Shown here piece after piece: positions 41,593 to 52,085 of a DNA stretch of 64,000 nt. Position 1 is the first letter of the stretch, and every line of letters begins with the position of its first letter. A program made the translations under genes and the position numbers. This stretch comes from Bursaphelenchus xylophilus (Eukaryota > Nematoda > Chromadorea > Rhabditida > Aphelenchoididae), in assembly GCA_904066235.2 (NCBI GenBank), contig CAJFCV020000001.1:3100001-3164000 (forward strand). The letters run 5' to 3'. The notes beneath the pieces were generated by a model. That model was given only the letters and a program-made list of their open reading frames with translations. It searched no databases and had not been told where the DNA came from.

Positions 41593-42056
41593 ATAAATTT
41601 TTGGCGTCCCATATCATGGTGAAAATACCGCTATCATCTTAAAATTTGACATATATATATGTAATAATCATCACAGACAGGACTTGTCGCGAAAAAATCT
41701 TGTCTTCACTCTGAATTCCCGTGAAATTTCTGCCCTCCTGTATCTCGGGTGAAAATACATAAATCACCGTGAAACTAGGCACATAAACTAGTCATTAAAT
41801 TCAGCCTTGCCACGAAGAAAATGTTATAATTATGTCTATGTACACAGCCGAAACTGCCAGACGAAAGAAACAGACGTAAACCGACGTGAAGTTCAAGCAA
41901 AAGGCTTCCTTTCGTTGCAATGGCGAGCATCCTACCGTCATAATCGATGGATCAAATCCTATTTCCATTAGATTTTACAAGTCCTTTCAAGTTACTATAG
42001 GTCACTATAAAATCATTTATCCTTTTAAGAGTATTGCAACACATTTATTTTGAATA
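41593..42056. other. Spacer with B-type relic
   Basis: Upstream sequence of E (CATAAATTTTTGGCGTCCCA is also before F), the relic at 41845-41905, and unit 3' sequence before F. Confidence 0.55.
41845..41905 (-). pseudogene. Relic of a B-type secreted-protein gene (3)
   Basis: Minus strand reads SVYVCFFRLAVSAV, aligned with the B signal peptide SVCVCFLLLAVSTA. No start codon, no second exon. Confidence 0.6.
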
Positions 42057-42424
42057 TCACTGTTTCTGTGGCGACAACCTATCAAACGTGGCCTTGTTTC
42101 TTTCACAGTATTCCTCAGTTAGTTGACACTTTAGATACTCGCAATGAATGAGTCCTGTAACAATCGCAACTTCGGAGAAACGATCGGGAAATGGCCCTTT
42201 TGCATGTTCTTCGAAATACTACAAGTTTTAACATTTGAGGCTTTCATGGCACTTACAATACATTTCCTCTTCTGTTCTTCGGTATACTTTTTGCCACATG
42301 ATCCGTCCTTTTTCTCCAGGCTCTCCAAGAAAACAAATTGTTTGCATGTTTTGTAGAGCAAAGACTCCGCGGAAACTGCGGTGGCGAAAGCGAGGGCAAT
42401 CAAGACCAAACACACCGTCTTCAT
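42057..42424 (-). CDS. Small secreted six-Cys protein F
   Basis: Two exons on minus, 42257-42424 and 42057-42218, with a 38-nt phase-0 intron; 109 aa. Signal peptide MKTVCLVLIALAFATAVSA; LLYKTCKQF, GSCGKKY, RKCI, then HCEYLKCQLTEEYCERNKAT and DRLSPQKQ. The 3' exon is almost that of C. Its acceptor is CTTGTAG rather than TTTCAG. Confidence 0.8.
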
Positions 42425-42529
42425 GATTCGAATGTGAACCGTTTCTCGCAACAGATCGGCTGCTTTAATATCGTCAAATTTCAGTGGGCGTGACAGTGGA
42501 ACCGGGAGGACATGCATATGTATAAAGCC
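42425..42529 (-). promoter_or_regulatory. Conserved promoter/5' block of gene F
   Basis: GGCTTTATACATATGCATG, then CACTGTCACGCCCACTGAAA; one change in the CACGCCC surroundings relative to C and E. Confidence 0.6.
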
Positions 42530-42766
42530 ATAAATTTTTGGCCTCCCATGTCTTGCATGAAAATAGCGCAATCATCTTAAAATTTTACATATGTAAAAGT
42601 CATTATAGACAGGACTCGCTCCAAAAAAATTGTTGTCTTCTCTTTGCATTCCCGTGAGTTCCACAAATTTTTCAAAAGTTGGAGGAGCAGCAAAATGTTT
42701 CGCCAAACAAAGGGTGCAATCTCGTGCACAAGATCTCCAGCTGCTGTAATCTGATCAAAAAACTGC

Positions 42767-42882
42767 TGCAGGAAGTGGGATTCGAACCCACGCATCGATA
42801 ACGATACTAGAACGCTCGCCATTGCACCGCAACGAAGCTTTTCGCTTGAGTCTAGCGCCTTAGACCCCTCGGCCATCCCTGC
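42767..42882 (-). tRNA. tRNA-Leu (CAA), intron-containing, copy 1
   Basis: 116 nt on minus. Acceptor stem GCAGGGA/TTCCTGC, D-arm GGCCGAG, anticodon loop CTCAAG with CAA, a 32-nt intron after position 37, long variable arm, and T-arm GTGGGTTCGAATCCCAC. One change in the D-loop (GAGGGGTC where the others have GAGTGGTC). Confidence 0.9.
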
Positions 42883-42923
42883 ACACTCCCTCCCCACCCG
42901 TGTTTGATTGAAAGCGGGTTTAT

Positions 42924-43299
42924 CAGTCGGAAAAATAATGTGGATTTGTCGCAGAAAAGTGTCTCATCTCGCATGTCAACCCGAAATGTTTCCTGGCTCC
43001 TTTTGACACTTCGCCCATTTTGTATCGGTTGAAATCAAACGAAATGTCACAAAAGAATTTATTTTTCGTGGGATTTTCCGACCGAAAAATATTTTTCTCG
43101 GAATTATTTTATTTCTTTTGTCAATTTTGACACTTCGTTTGGACGAAATTCAAAAGTCAAAAAAACATTTTTCTTCTGTTTCGGGTTGCCGTGCCTCGTC
43201 GCTTTCACGCTCCAAATCTCCAGCTGCAGCTGGCCGTCGCAAAGCGATGATGGGCGATTCCAAGACACGACAAGTCGACATTATTTTCCCGACAGACTG
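42924..43299. mobile_element. MITE family 1 subfamily 2 with a nested element
   Basis: CAGTCGGAAAAATAATGTGG to CATTATTTTCCCGACAGACTG. The centre (about 42985-43195) is an inserted element with GAAATGTCACA and TGTGACACTTCG-like arms, also seen at 46865-47080 and partly at 35690-35770. Confidence 0.75.
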
Positions 43300-43340
43300 A
43301 TAAACTTGCTTGCAACCGGATCAAGGCGAAGCGAGGGTGT

Positions 43341-43456
43341 GCAGGGATGGCCGAGTGGTCTAAGGCGCTAGACTCAAGCGAAGAGCTTCGTTGCGGTGCA
43401 ACGGCGAGCGTTCTAGTATCGTTATCGATGCGTGGGTTCGAATCCCACTTCCTGCA
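43341..43456 (+). tRNA. tRNA-Leu (CAA), intron-containing, copy 2
   Basis: 116 nt. Anticodon CAA at 43375-43377, intron 43379-43410. All stems pair. Preceded by 40 bp that end a family 1 MITE and a CAAGGCGAAGCGAGGGTGT flank shared with copy 3. Confidence 0.93.
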
Positions 43457-43578
43457 GATTTTTTTTGATCGGGTTACTTTTATTAAGGTTACTGCAATGT
43501 ACTGCAACAATATTTTTTTTACTTTTTGGGGTTTTTGTCAATCAAAGCGTCCGGGAAACCCCGTAATAATGTTATTAT

Positions 43579-43919
43579 TTAAAGAAGTAGGTACTCTGCT
43601 TTGTTTTCCTCGCAGAAATCGCTGGTAAGCTGGCAATTGACGACCATTCTCGCTAACATGCCTTCCAAGTCGGTCCGTTTTCGGACTCTGCTCGTATTCG
43701 GTTGCGCCGCATGCTCACGGAAATGCTAAGACAAGTTCTTAAGACAGTCGACTCGGGACTTACTTTTATTGAATAATCATCGGTTGTACCCGTACAGTAA
43801 TCCTTAGACTCATAATATTTGCTAACTTCCGCTTCTTTCCTGCAGTAGGTGTACAAATCGTAAGACGATACAGCACAATTATACATTAATAAACAGAGCA
43901 GAAGAGAGGAGAGCATCAC
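43579..43919 (-). CDS. Small secreted Cys protein G (four-Cys variant)
   Basis: Two exons on minus, 43764-43919 and 43579-43725, with a 38-nt phase-0 intron; 100 aa. Signal peptide MMLSSLLLCLLMYNCAVSS; DLYTYCRKE, KDYCTG, then NCQLTSDFCEENKAEY. It keeps cysteines 1, 2, 5 and 6 of the family but has lost 3 (exon end DDYSIK) and 4. A TATA-like ATTATAACCC lies upstream. Confidence 0.75.
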
Positions 43920-44618
43920 GCGTTCATGGATGTAAAAATGGGGTTATAATGCGGACGCTGAAGAGACATTGGTCACAGAATCAAAAAAAAAATGCTAATT
44001 TTGATTTTCAGTTGCAAATTTTATTGGGTTGGGAAAATAGTACGTATACTGGTGCTAAGATAAAATTATGTAAAAAAGTGGCCATGCTTTAATCTTTGCC
44101 AAGCCTTCGCCGAGCGTCCACCGAGCATCCAACAAATGCTTTGCCGGGCCTCGTAGCCTCGTAACTACGCGTAGGCACGTCCGGTACTGATCGAACAAAT
44201 TTTCTTTCCACCTGAATCTCGGGAACCCCTGGGTCTATGGAACCTGGACATTCGGCATTTAGACACTATAGGACAATTTAACCCCATACCCAAAAAATCT
44301 TTTCCGTTGATGCACCTTTTATGCACTTTTTTGCAAAAAAGCCAAAAACGGGATGACAAGAAAAATTTTCTTTCCACTTTGGAAAAAAACGGTTGTAACT
44401 CGAACGCCCGAGGGCGCTAAGGCATGATTCTGGCACTGTTGTGATTGTGAAAAACTCCTCCTTCAATCCGTATCCCAATCTTACATTGCTTCTTTCACCG
44501 TGCAATTTGTTTATGTTTATGGAACGAGTAGTAGTAGAAGCGGTGTATGCCTATTTTAAATTAAGCAAACATTTATTCAAGGTAGACAAAAAATTTTGGC
44601 GGGCAATATGCGTGTCCT
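43920..44618. other. Spacer, partial family H repeat
   Basis: 44090-44165 matches the GCCAAGCCTTCGCCGAGC end of family H. The remainder shows nothing recognised. Confidence 0.5.
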
Positions 44619-45036
44619 TTATTCTCTAAAATTGTCATTGTTTGTCAGTGCCTCAAATCGGGTTCTGTTGTTCTCGCAGTACTCGATTGTGAGTGTGTAG
44701 AGTGCCACCTTGCACTCTATCATGCAGTGAACCGCATCTCTTATGTCATCCTCATGTTCTGCGTCTTTATATCGTTCCTCGCAAGTCTGTAAAATCAATA
44801 ATTCTTTCAAAAAAACGCATAGAAACGCTGACCATACAAAAACCCACTTCCTGAAACCTTTTGAAGAATTCGGTTTGTTCAATAGGTTCTCCATCGGTCA
44901 TGAGAAGAAGCAATGACTTGTCTATAAACTTTTTTCTACACGTAACGTATAGATTTCCACAAGTTGCACAGAAAACAATGGTAAAAAACAGGAGAAAGCA
45001 AAGCCATGCTCCCATTTTGGATTGAGTTGTGGACAT
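44619..45036 (-). CDS. Small secreted Cys-rich protein H
   Basis: Two exons on minus, 44848-45036 and 44619-44786 (61-nt phase-0 intron); 118 aa. Signal-like segment AWLCFLLFFTIVFCATCG; a second ATG at 45015 (MGAWLC) gives a more usual signal peptide and may be the true start. Mature cysteines: VTCRKK, TCEERY, HCMIEC, then IEYCENNRTRF. Same exon layout and YCxxNxxxF ending as the other members but low similarity elsewhere; outermost gene of the array. Confidence 0.65.
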
Positions 45037-45178
45037 GATTGCGGATGGGTCGCTGTTTGAACGGTCCCGATAAAATGCTAATTCAACAGCATGTAATGTG
45101 TTTGAGGTTGTGATCAGGGGCGTAGCTGATGTGAGCCAAATTTTAGGGGGCGGTCGGCTGAGAAGGGGCGTTGCGGCA

Positions 45179-45241
45179 GAACTCTCCCCCTTTTCTGAAC
45201 TCTCCCCAATCTGAACTCTCCCCTTTTTGAACACTCCCCCT
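45179..45241. repeat. Short direct repeats GAACTCTCCCC
   Basis: Four imperfect copies of GAACTCTCCCC(CTTTTT) in tandem. Confidence 0.7.
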
Positions 45242-45246
45242 CATTT

Positions 45247-45354
45247 TGAAGATTGAAAAAATGAGGTGTGACATCTTGTACGATGAAAATTTTTTCTCAA
45301 TTTGAAAAAAAATTCCATCGTATAAGATGTCACACCTAATTTTTTCAACTTGAA
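45247..45354. repeat. Perfect-stem hairpin
   Basis: TTGAAAAAATGAGGTGTGAC and its mirror GTCACACCTAATTTTTTCAA, with a further pairing ATCTTGTACGATG / CATCGTATAAGAT. Stem about 45 bp. Confidence 0.8.
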
Positions 45355-45490
45355 GTCATCGATTTGCGCTGGCTACCCGCGGCTGTAGATTTCTGCGACG
45401 AGGCGAGACATTTTGCTTCAACAACTCCACATTATTTCCCCGACAGACTGATAAACTTGCTTGCACCGGATCAAGGCGAAGGGAGGGTGT

Positions 45491-45606
45491 GCAGGGATGG
45501 CCGAGTGGTCTAAGGCGCTAGACTCAAGCGAAGAGCTTCGTTGCGTTGCAACGGCGAGCGTTCTAGTATCGTTATCGATGCGTGGGTTCGAATCCCACTT
45601 CCTGCA
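45491..45606 (+). tRNA. tRNA-Leu (CAA), intron-containing, copy 3
   Basis: 116 nt; one change in the intron (TTGCGTTGCAACGG). Same 5' flank as copy 2, again preceded by a MITE end (CCCGACAGACTGATAAAC). Confidence 0.93.
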
Positions 45607-45971
45607 GAAATTTTTTGACTTTTTTGAATTGTAAATGTCTTATTTTACATTAATTTTTGGGAGGAATTGTAATTTTATAGTAATATTTGGGGAAAAGTTC
45701 GATTCCCACTGTATTTGTCTTGTTTAAGAGGCCATGTGGGATTGTTTTGAGTGATTTTTAGGGATAAAAATGTAAGCGTAATATGTAGAGTATTGAAATT
45801 TTTGTTGTTTAACGGCTCTTTGTGGACTATTGTGAGCCAAAAAATACTTTTTATTCAATTTCGAACTAAAAATTCATTTTATCAAGACATTCCCTCGGTC
45901 ACCGTATTTTAAATATTACTCTATAGACTGATAAATTCACTCTCAATCAAACACGGGTGCGGAGGGAGTGT

Positions 45972-46087
45972 GCAGGGATGGCCGAGTGGTCTAAGGCGCT
46001 AGACTCAAGCGAAGAGCTTCGTTGCGGTGCAACGGCGAGCGTTCTAGTATCGTTATCGATGCGTGGGTTCGAATCCCACTTCCTGCA
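45972..46087 (+). tRNA. tRNA-Leu (CAA), intron-containing, copy 4
   Basis: 116 nt, same mature sequence and intron as copy 2. 5' flank (TCAATCAAACACGGGTG, GGAGGGAGTGT) is shared with copy 1. Confidence 0.93.
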
Positions 46088-46495
46088 GAAAATTTTTTTA
46101 TCTGTTTCCTTTTTTTATCCCTAAAGGTTACTGTAATTTCTAGCCTTTTTTGGGTTTTTTTGCCAATCAAAGTGTCTGGTTCGACTCCCATCTCATGGAA
46201 TTAAATAAAATAGTATTTTATTCTGTTGTATACGATATAAAGCACTTAAAAAGTACAGTACCGTATAGAATATTGGCTGTATGAATAGAAAAATGAATAA
46301 AAACTACTTTATGAAGTTTATTATCGGAATTACAACTACAAACAACCGAAGGAATGATTAATTTTTAACAGTCCGGAGTTGTTGAGTCAACTCTAAATGC
46401 GCAACTATTGCGATTCAAACAAATTAACTGTATTTTTTACATTTTTGATTATTATTTTTTGGAATATTTACAATTCTCCCAATTTTTCCCAACTT
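46088..46495. other. Spacer, nothing recognised
   Basis: AT-rich 3' flank of tRNA copy 4 and 3' flank of the minus-strand gene that follows; AATAAA-like motifs near 46205 and 46290. Confidence 0.5.
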
Positions 46496-49400
46496 TCACT
46501 CCATCGCGCTCTCCGTCCAAGGCTGGTATTTCTCCGGACTTTTCAGCATGTCATAACACTTGAACGCGTCTTGACTGTATTGCGCGACTTTCGCAGCCAG
46601 CTTCTTGTAGACAAATGTGCCATTTTGGGCCTTGAGAAGGAGGTATTTCTCGGTCTCCAACGTCTCAATTGGAGGCATTTTCTCCAGGTCCAAGTCATCG
46701 GACAATGCCCATTTATACCAACGATCGTAGAGCTCGGGACGCTCCGATTTGCCCCAGGAACGAGCGTCGATTATGATGCGGGAGCGACGGGTCAGGAGTT
46801 TTAGCTGAAAAAATGAAAAAAGTTGGAAAAATAACAAGGAAAGTGACCCAACACGGCAACCCGGGGAGTCTACCTCCTGGTTTTTGCACTTCGCACACCC
46901 AGTATCGGTCAAATTCACACGAAATGTCACAACAGAATTTTTCGTGTGGTTTTTCGATGGAAAAATATTTTTCTCGAAATTATTTTATCGCTTTTGTCAG
47001 TTGTGACACTTCGTTTGGACGAAACTCAAAAGTGGGCGGGAGACATTTTTGTTCTATTTTGGTTTGCCGTGCCCAAGTGCAACAAGTGCAACGCTCAGAT
47101 TTTCTTTATAAATTTTGCACACATTTCAGGCTAAATATCAATTCCTGAAAGTTTTAGCCCGCGCTTTGCAGGCGCAGCCGAGATATTGAACAATCCTTTG
47201 CGGCCGAGAGAATACGGGAAACGCGGAGTGCGGTCAGAGAAAAAAAACCTTTTTGGCCGTATCTTTGCCAGTTTCGCATGGAAAAAAATTGTTTTTTTGT
47301 GGAAATATTTCCCAATACGATAGAAGTCCGTATGAAACTTTTGGTGCCAACATTCAGCAAAAAGTGTTGCTTTTTTTAATACTTTTGATTTAAAAATCTC
47401 GGTCGAATATCTCGGCTGCCCCTGCGAAGCGCGAGCTGAAAATTTCAGGAATTGATATGTGGGATATACCTGACATGTTTGCAAAATTTCAAAAAAAAAT
47501 CTGAGCGCCGCACTAGGAATCCTTACCAAAAAAAAATGCATTTTTTTTTGTAAAAATGCCAAATTTAAAAAAATTTTTTTCATTTTTCCCCAAAAAATCC
47601 CCACTCACCTTCAAGAACCTCATGTAGACCTCTTTGATCGCGATTTTAAGGCCCTCATTTATGTCGACTTTCAAGTTTTCGTCCGCAACTTCGTCCACAT
47701 CCGCCAAAACCCTCAGCTTTTCGAAGATTTTCTCCAATTCGTCCACACTTTCCTCCACAATCCTCAAATTTTCGCTTTGAATATGAACTGGATCATGTTT
47801 TGGGAGCTCCTCGAAAATGGTCGACTTCAAATTATCGACCGAGCATTCGTCGAGGTGCGCACAAAGGGTCTGCACGTAGCCCTTGGCCAGACAAAACTCT
47901 GAGGCCTCGCGGTTGTAGCGGCGGAATTTGGAGAAATACTCGTCGAAACGGCCGTTGATTTGGGCGTCGCTGCAAAATTGGGTGAAAAATTTAATTCCAA
48001 AAAATGAATTATATACCTCATAATCCTGGACATGGAGAGCCACCAGTTGTAGCGGACTCTCAAGAACCTCTCCCATCGTTTGATGTGGTCAAAGAAAGCG
48101 ACAAAAGTCCGAGTGTATTCCCGGTAACAGAGATCCGAACCGTCGAAGAATGGAATGCTCTCCAACTCGTTGAAAAGTCGTTCAGTTGTCGTGGAAAAGA
48201 GATTTCTAATAATGTCGAGACCCTGAAAAATTTAGTTCTAAGGCTTATAAAACGAAAGCCACACATGGAATAGGCCATATTAATGAAGGTTTTAGCACGT
48301 GCTGTGCAGGAGCAGCCGAGATATTGAACGATCTTTGCGGCCAAGAAAGTACGCGAAATGCGGAGAGCGGTCAGAGAAAAAACTTCTGGCCATATCCTTA
48401 CCCGTTTGGAAAACACTTTATATTCGCCAAAAAGTATTAACATGCATACCAACTTCCGAATAAAAGACATCAGCCGTTTCTGCAATGCTCGAGGAGACTT
48501 GCAAAGGTCTTTAAAAAATTGTTCGTTGGGTCAAGAAGTATGACCCGGCCGTTTTCTTGTTTTCCATTTTTTTACAGGTTATCGTAAGAGCCTGCAATTT
48601 CTGTTCAGATCATTTGAAAGAACGCTGAAAACTCTATCTATTGATACCCGCTTCGTAGAGAAAGACTTGACACAGCTGTTTTTATAAAGCTTCAAACATG
48701 ACCAACTTTCTCCTAGGAAAATCGGGAAATTTTATAATATTCTGTAGGTGTAAATGCGAGGAAAAGAGCATCTAACGCATCGAAAAAATGCAATAAGGTT
48801 TAGTGTAAAAATTTTTCATTTTTTGATCAAAACAATGAGCAAAAAAAACGGTGGAGTCATACTTCTAAACCTAATCTATTGCACAGAGCAAAAGTCCTAA
48901 TACACAGTGCAAACTGGGGCTTTTTAACTTGCGAGAAAAAGTCTGCATACTTTATGAAAATAAATACTACCCGATACCAATAAACACCCCTAAAAACTCC
49001 AAAACCTTACAGTATTGATGACTTGTTTGTCCCGTTCCCTCTTGGCCTCCTCTTCCTCACTGCAAGCCGCATCATCCTCACTTTCACTGTCCTCTATCTT
49101 TTTACTATTCACTTTCTTCAACACCAATTTCCCATCCATGGTCATCTTCTTGAGATCCATATTCTGAGCAACGGCTCTGTGATGGAGAAGATCCCGAACT
49201 TCCAGCACCCAACCATCGAGATCCAGCTCAATTAACGGCTCATAAATATTGGTCAGGATTTTGTAGTGGCGATAGAATTCGGGCTCAATGTATTCGCTGT
49301 ATTCCGGCTCAATCAACCAGTCGTTTTCGGTGCGCCAGCCGAGCTCCTTGGCGAAGAGACGGAGGTTCTGGAAATTTTGAAATTTTCTTTTTCATTGAAA

Positions 49401-50866
49401 ATGAAGCTTTAGAAAGAAGATACTTGGTTAATTAATAGGGTTAAAATCATCATTTTTTGCATAAGGATTTTTAACGTTTTTCGAGAAATAATTAAAAAAA
49501 TTTTGGGAAAATGACGCTAAGTTGTAAAATACGTATAATTCTCATGTGGGATTGTCAAAGGTAATTGTTGAAAACCCAAAAAAAAATGTCTGAACTAACA
49601 GGAGAAGTACTCCAAGTGCGACGCTCAGATTTTGATGAAACTTGGCAAAATTTAGAGCATTTTTTTACAGAAGTTTGCAAGACCCCTAGCTCTTGTTTTG
49701 CAGAAATAAAAAGGACTTTTAAATCGAAATTCGGCAAAAATTTGACACTTTTTTGCAAAATTGGGCATTTAAAGTTTCATGCTTATTTCTACAGTCTACG
49801 GTAACATTTCCGCAAAAAATTATTTCTTTTCCGCACAAAACTGGCAAAAATATGGCCAAAAGATGTTTTTCTCTCTGACTGCTCTCCGAATTTTACGTAC
49901 TCTCTCGGCCGAAAAAATCGTTCACTATCTCGGCTGTCCTTATAAAACGTGAGCTAAAATTTTTAGGATTGATATCTGACCCATGCACGTCAAACTGAGG
50001 AGTCCGGCGACCGGAATAGAGACTTCGCTATCGGTTTTTAAAACTTCGTCTTGATTTCGCAGACAAGACAGAGAAAAGACGCGCAAAAAACTCTCTCGCC
50101 CCAAAAATTCCCCATTTCTTCCCCGACAAAAAGTTTCTTCGCGTCTTTTTTTGGCAAGTTGCCAATCCATTCACCGGACTGGACTGTTTTAGCTTATCTC
50201 AGTTTGACGTGCCATGTCCAAAAAACTTGCAAAGTTTAAAGAAAATTTGATCGTTGCACTTGGGGTACCTCGGAGGTTGGGTACTACCCCAAAAAAAACT
50301 GTTTTTTGTCACTTTTTTTGTAAAATACGATGGTCTGTTTGCTTGCTTTGAACAAAAATATGCCAAAACTTTCTCTTTGCAATATTCGTTTACTAGGGTA
50401 GCCTTAAAAATCGGCTTGTGAATGAGTTGAAATTGCCAAAAGAAAATTTTTAAAAGTTTGCTTACAATTAGCAAAAAATCCAGGAGGCAGATAACAAAAA
50501 ACATCAATTTTTGTTGTTTTTTTTTACTCTCACATAACTTTTTTTTTAAATACCCACCTGATAGTACTCTCTGAACCTCTCCTTGACCTCTTTGGTATGC
50601 TCATCATAGCTTTTCTTGTACTTTCTAAACTTTTCAAAGTTTGTGTCATAACTCGCTGCTTTGGCCATGAATTTTTTCTCTGGACTAAGCTTCAGGGCGT
50701 CCTGGAAAAAAATATTTTTTTTAAAATTTATGCACTATGAAAGGTAAAATACGAAAAATTCTATGAGTGCTTTATTTCTTACCAAGGTTTCGACAATTTC
50801 AAAAGTGTCCACCGGGTCCGGAGCGCGCTCCACAAGAATTGTGGAAGAGGATGACGGAGCCGTCAT
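46496..50866 (-). CDS. Unrecognised 486-aa helical, charged protein
   Basis: Six exons on minus: 50783-50866, 50558-50701, 49011-49367, 48017-48222, 47609-47969 and 46496-46804. All junctions are GT/AG and keep the frame. Start MTAPSSSSTILVERAPDP; TTTGCTTCCAG just upstream is a likely trans-splice acceptor. The sequence looks alpha-helical and rich in aromatic and charged residues (KFRKYKKSYDEHTKEVKERF, PEFYRHYKILTNIYEPLIEL, RWERFLRVRYNWWLSMSRIM, RFDEYFSKFRRYNREASEF). An acidic stretch EDSESEDDAACSEEEE sits near residues 175-190. No transmembrane or catalytic motif seen. I cannot assign a family. Introns hold family D, GAAATGTCAC and nested elements. Confidence 0.75.
46865..47080. repeat. TIR element with GGCAACCC ends in intron 5
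   Basis: Begins near CACGGCAACCCGGGGAGT, contains GAAATGTCACAACAG and TTGTGACACTTCGTTTGG, ends GGTTTGCCGTGCC. Confidence 0.6.
47081..47525. repeat. Fold-back element family D in intron 5
   Basis: AAGTGCAACGCTCAGATTTT to AAATCTGAGCGCCGCACT, with CCCGCGCTTTGCAGGCGCAG and GCCCCTGCGAAGCGCGAG arms. Confidence 0.8.
49601..50270. repeat. Fold-back element family D in intron 2, with a nested element
   Basis: GGAGAAGTACTCCAAGTGCG to GATCGTTGCACTTGGGGTAC. An inserted palindromic element at about 49986-50216 has ends GCACGTCAAACTGAGG and CTCAGTTTGACGTGCC and an interior rich in GACAAGACAGAG and its mirror region. Confidence 0.8.
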
Positions 50867-51983
50867 CTTTCTGGAAGCAAATATTGATGGGGGAATTGAT
50901 GGGAGGTTATAAAAGGTGATCAAATTGAGCAAAATGCAAGGCTTTTTTTATTTCGAAAAACTAATAAAAAATAAAAAAATTTGCAATTTCCAAAAAAGTA
51001 CAATTTTTTTGATTTTCGAAAAATTATAAAAATAAAAAAAAAATAATTTCCGAAAATTTTTTAAGTTTCAAAAAATTCCAAAAACCGCAAAAAATTTTTT
51101 TTTTAAATTTTGAAACCGCCAAAAAATTAAAACACACCTAAAAACTTCTGTTCCAGACAGTTAAAAAGAATTCTCGATGGGGTGATTCCGGCGACATGGA
51201 CTGTAAGAAAAACAAAAGTTCACATTGCGCTGTGCACTTCCTTGTTGAATTTCAACATTTTTTCGAAAGCTACTGTTGATAAACTATTTTATTACAAAAA
51301 ATGTTACTTACAACAAAAAAATCGACTTTTCTTCAAATTTCGACCAAAAAATTCTCGGTCGTTTTTTGCAACTTGCAAACTGTATATGTAACATGTCATC
51401 TAAAACACTCTATTTTTTAATTTTCACTGCATTTCAGCCAAATCGAACGGTCAAATTAACACTATTCTCAAAATTTCAGCGAAAATCCCCAAATTTCCGT
51501 CAAAAATCTCATTTTCCATGTTTTTTCGCTAATTTCTATTATTTCTCGCTATCCCACATCTTCCTCACACTCTCTACTCTCCCTAAAATTACTCCAGTTC
51601 ATATTCAAACGCCATTATTTTACCCATCCGACCCTAAAAACCAATAAAAACAAGCGAATTTAAGGGGGGATACTCGGCTCCTCGCCGCTCACGTGCCCCC
51701 AACTCCCAAAAAGACGGGGGGTTGGTTATTTTACAACGAAACTCTCCTCTTCCAACACTCTCTCCCGGCTCTCCTCGAGAAAGCGAATTGAAGCCGAAAA
51801 CACGGGTTTCTCTGGGCGCTCTCTTCTTTTTACGCCCTCTCTTTTCTCCGCGCTTTTTCCCGCATTTGCGTGTTTTGCGAGTGGGACTTTTCGGCCTTTT
51901 TATGAGCGAAATGGAGGCGAGAAGGTGTGAATGGACCTGGAAATGATAATGGAGCACTGGTCGGCGCAAAACCTGAGAATTTA
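50867..51983. other. Upstream region of the 486-aa gene
   Basis: 50940-51130 is nearly pure A/T. 51640-51950 is GC- and pyrimidine-rich (CTCTCTCCCGGCTCTCC) and could be promoter. A family B fragment (GGCGACATGGACTGTAAG) is at 51170-51240. Confidence 0.45.
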
Positions 51984-52085
51984 CCAGCCTGTCGGGAAAA
52001 TAACGAGCACAATGTCGCTTCGTCGATTCCGTCGCTGAAGTGAAAAGCAATTTGATGTTGCCCCGACGCAATTCATTTTCTCGGC
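51984..52085. mobile_element. MITE family 1, half copy
   Basis: CAGCCTGTCGGGAAAATAAC, then CGCTGAAGTGAAAAGCAATT; right arm lost after TTTCTCGGCG. Confidence 0.7.
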
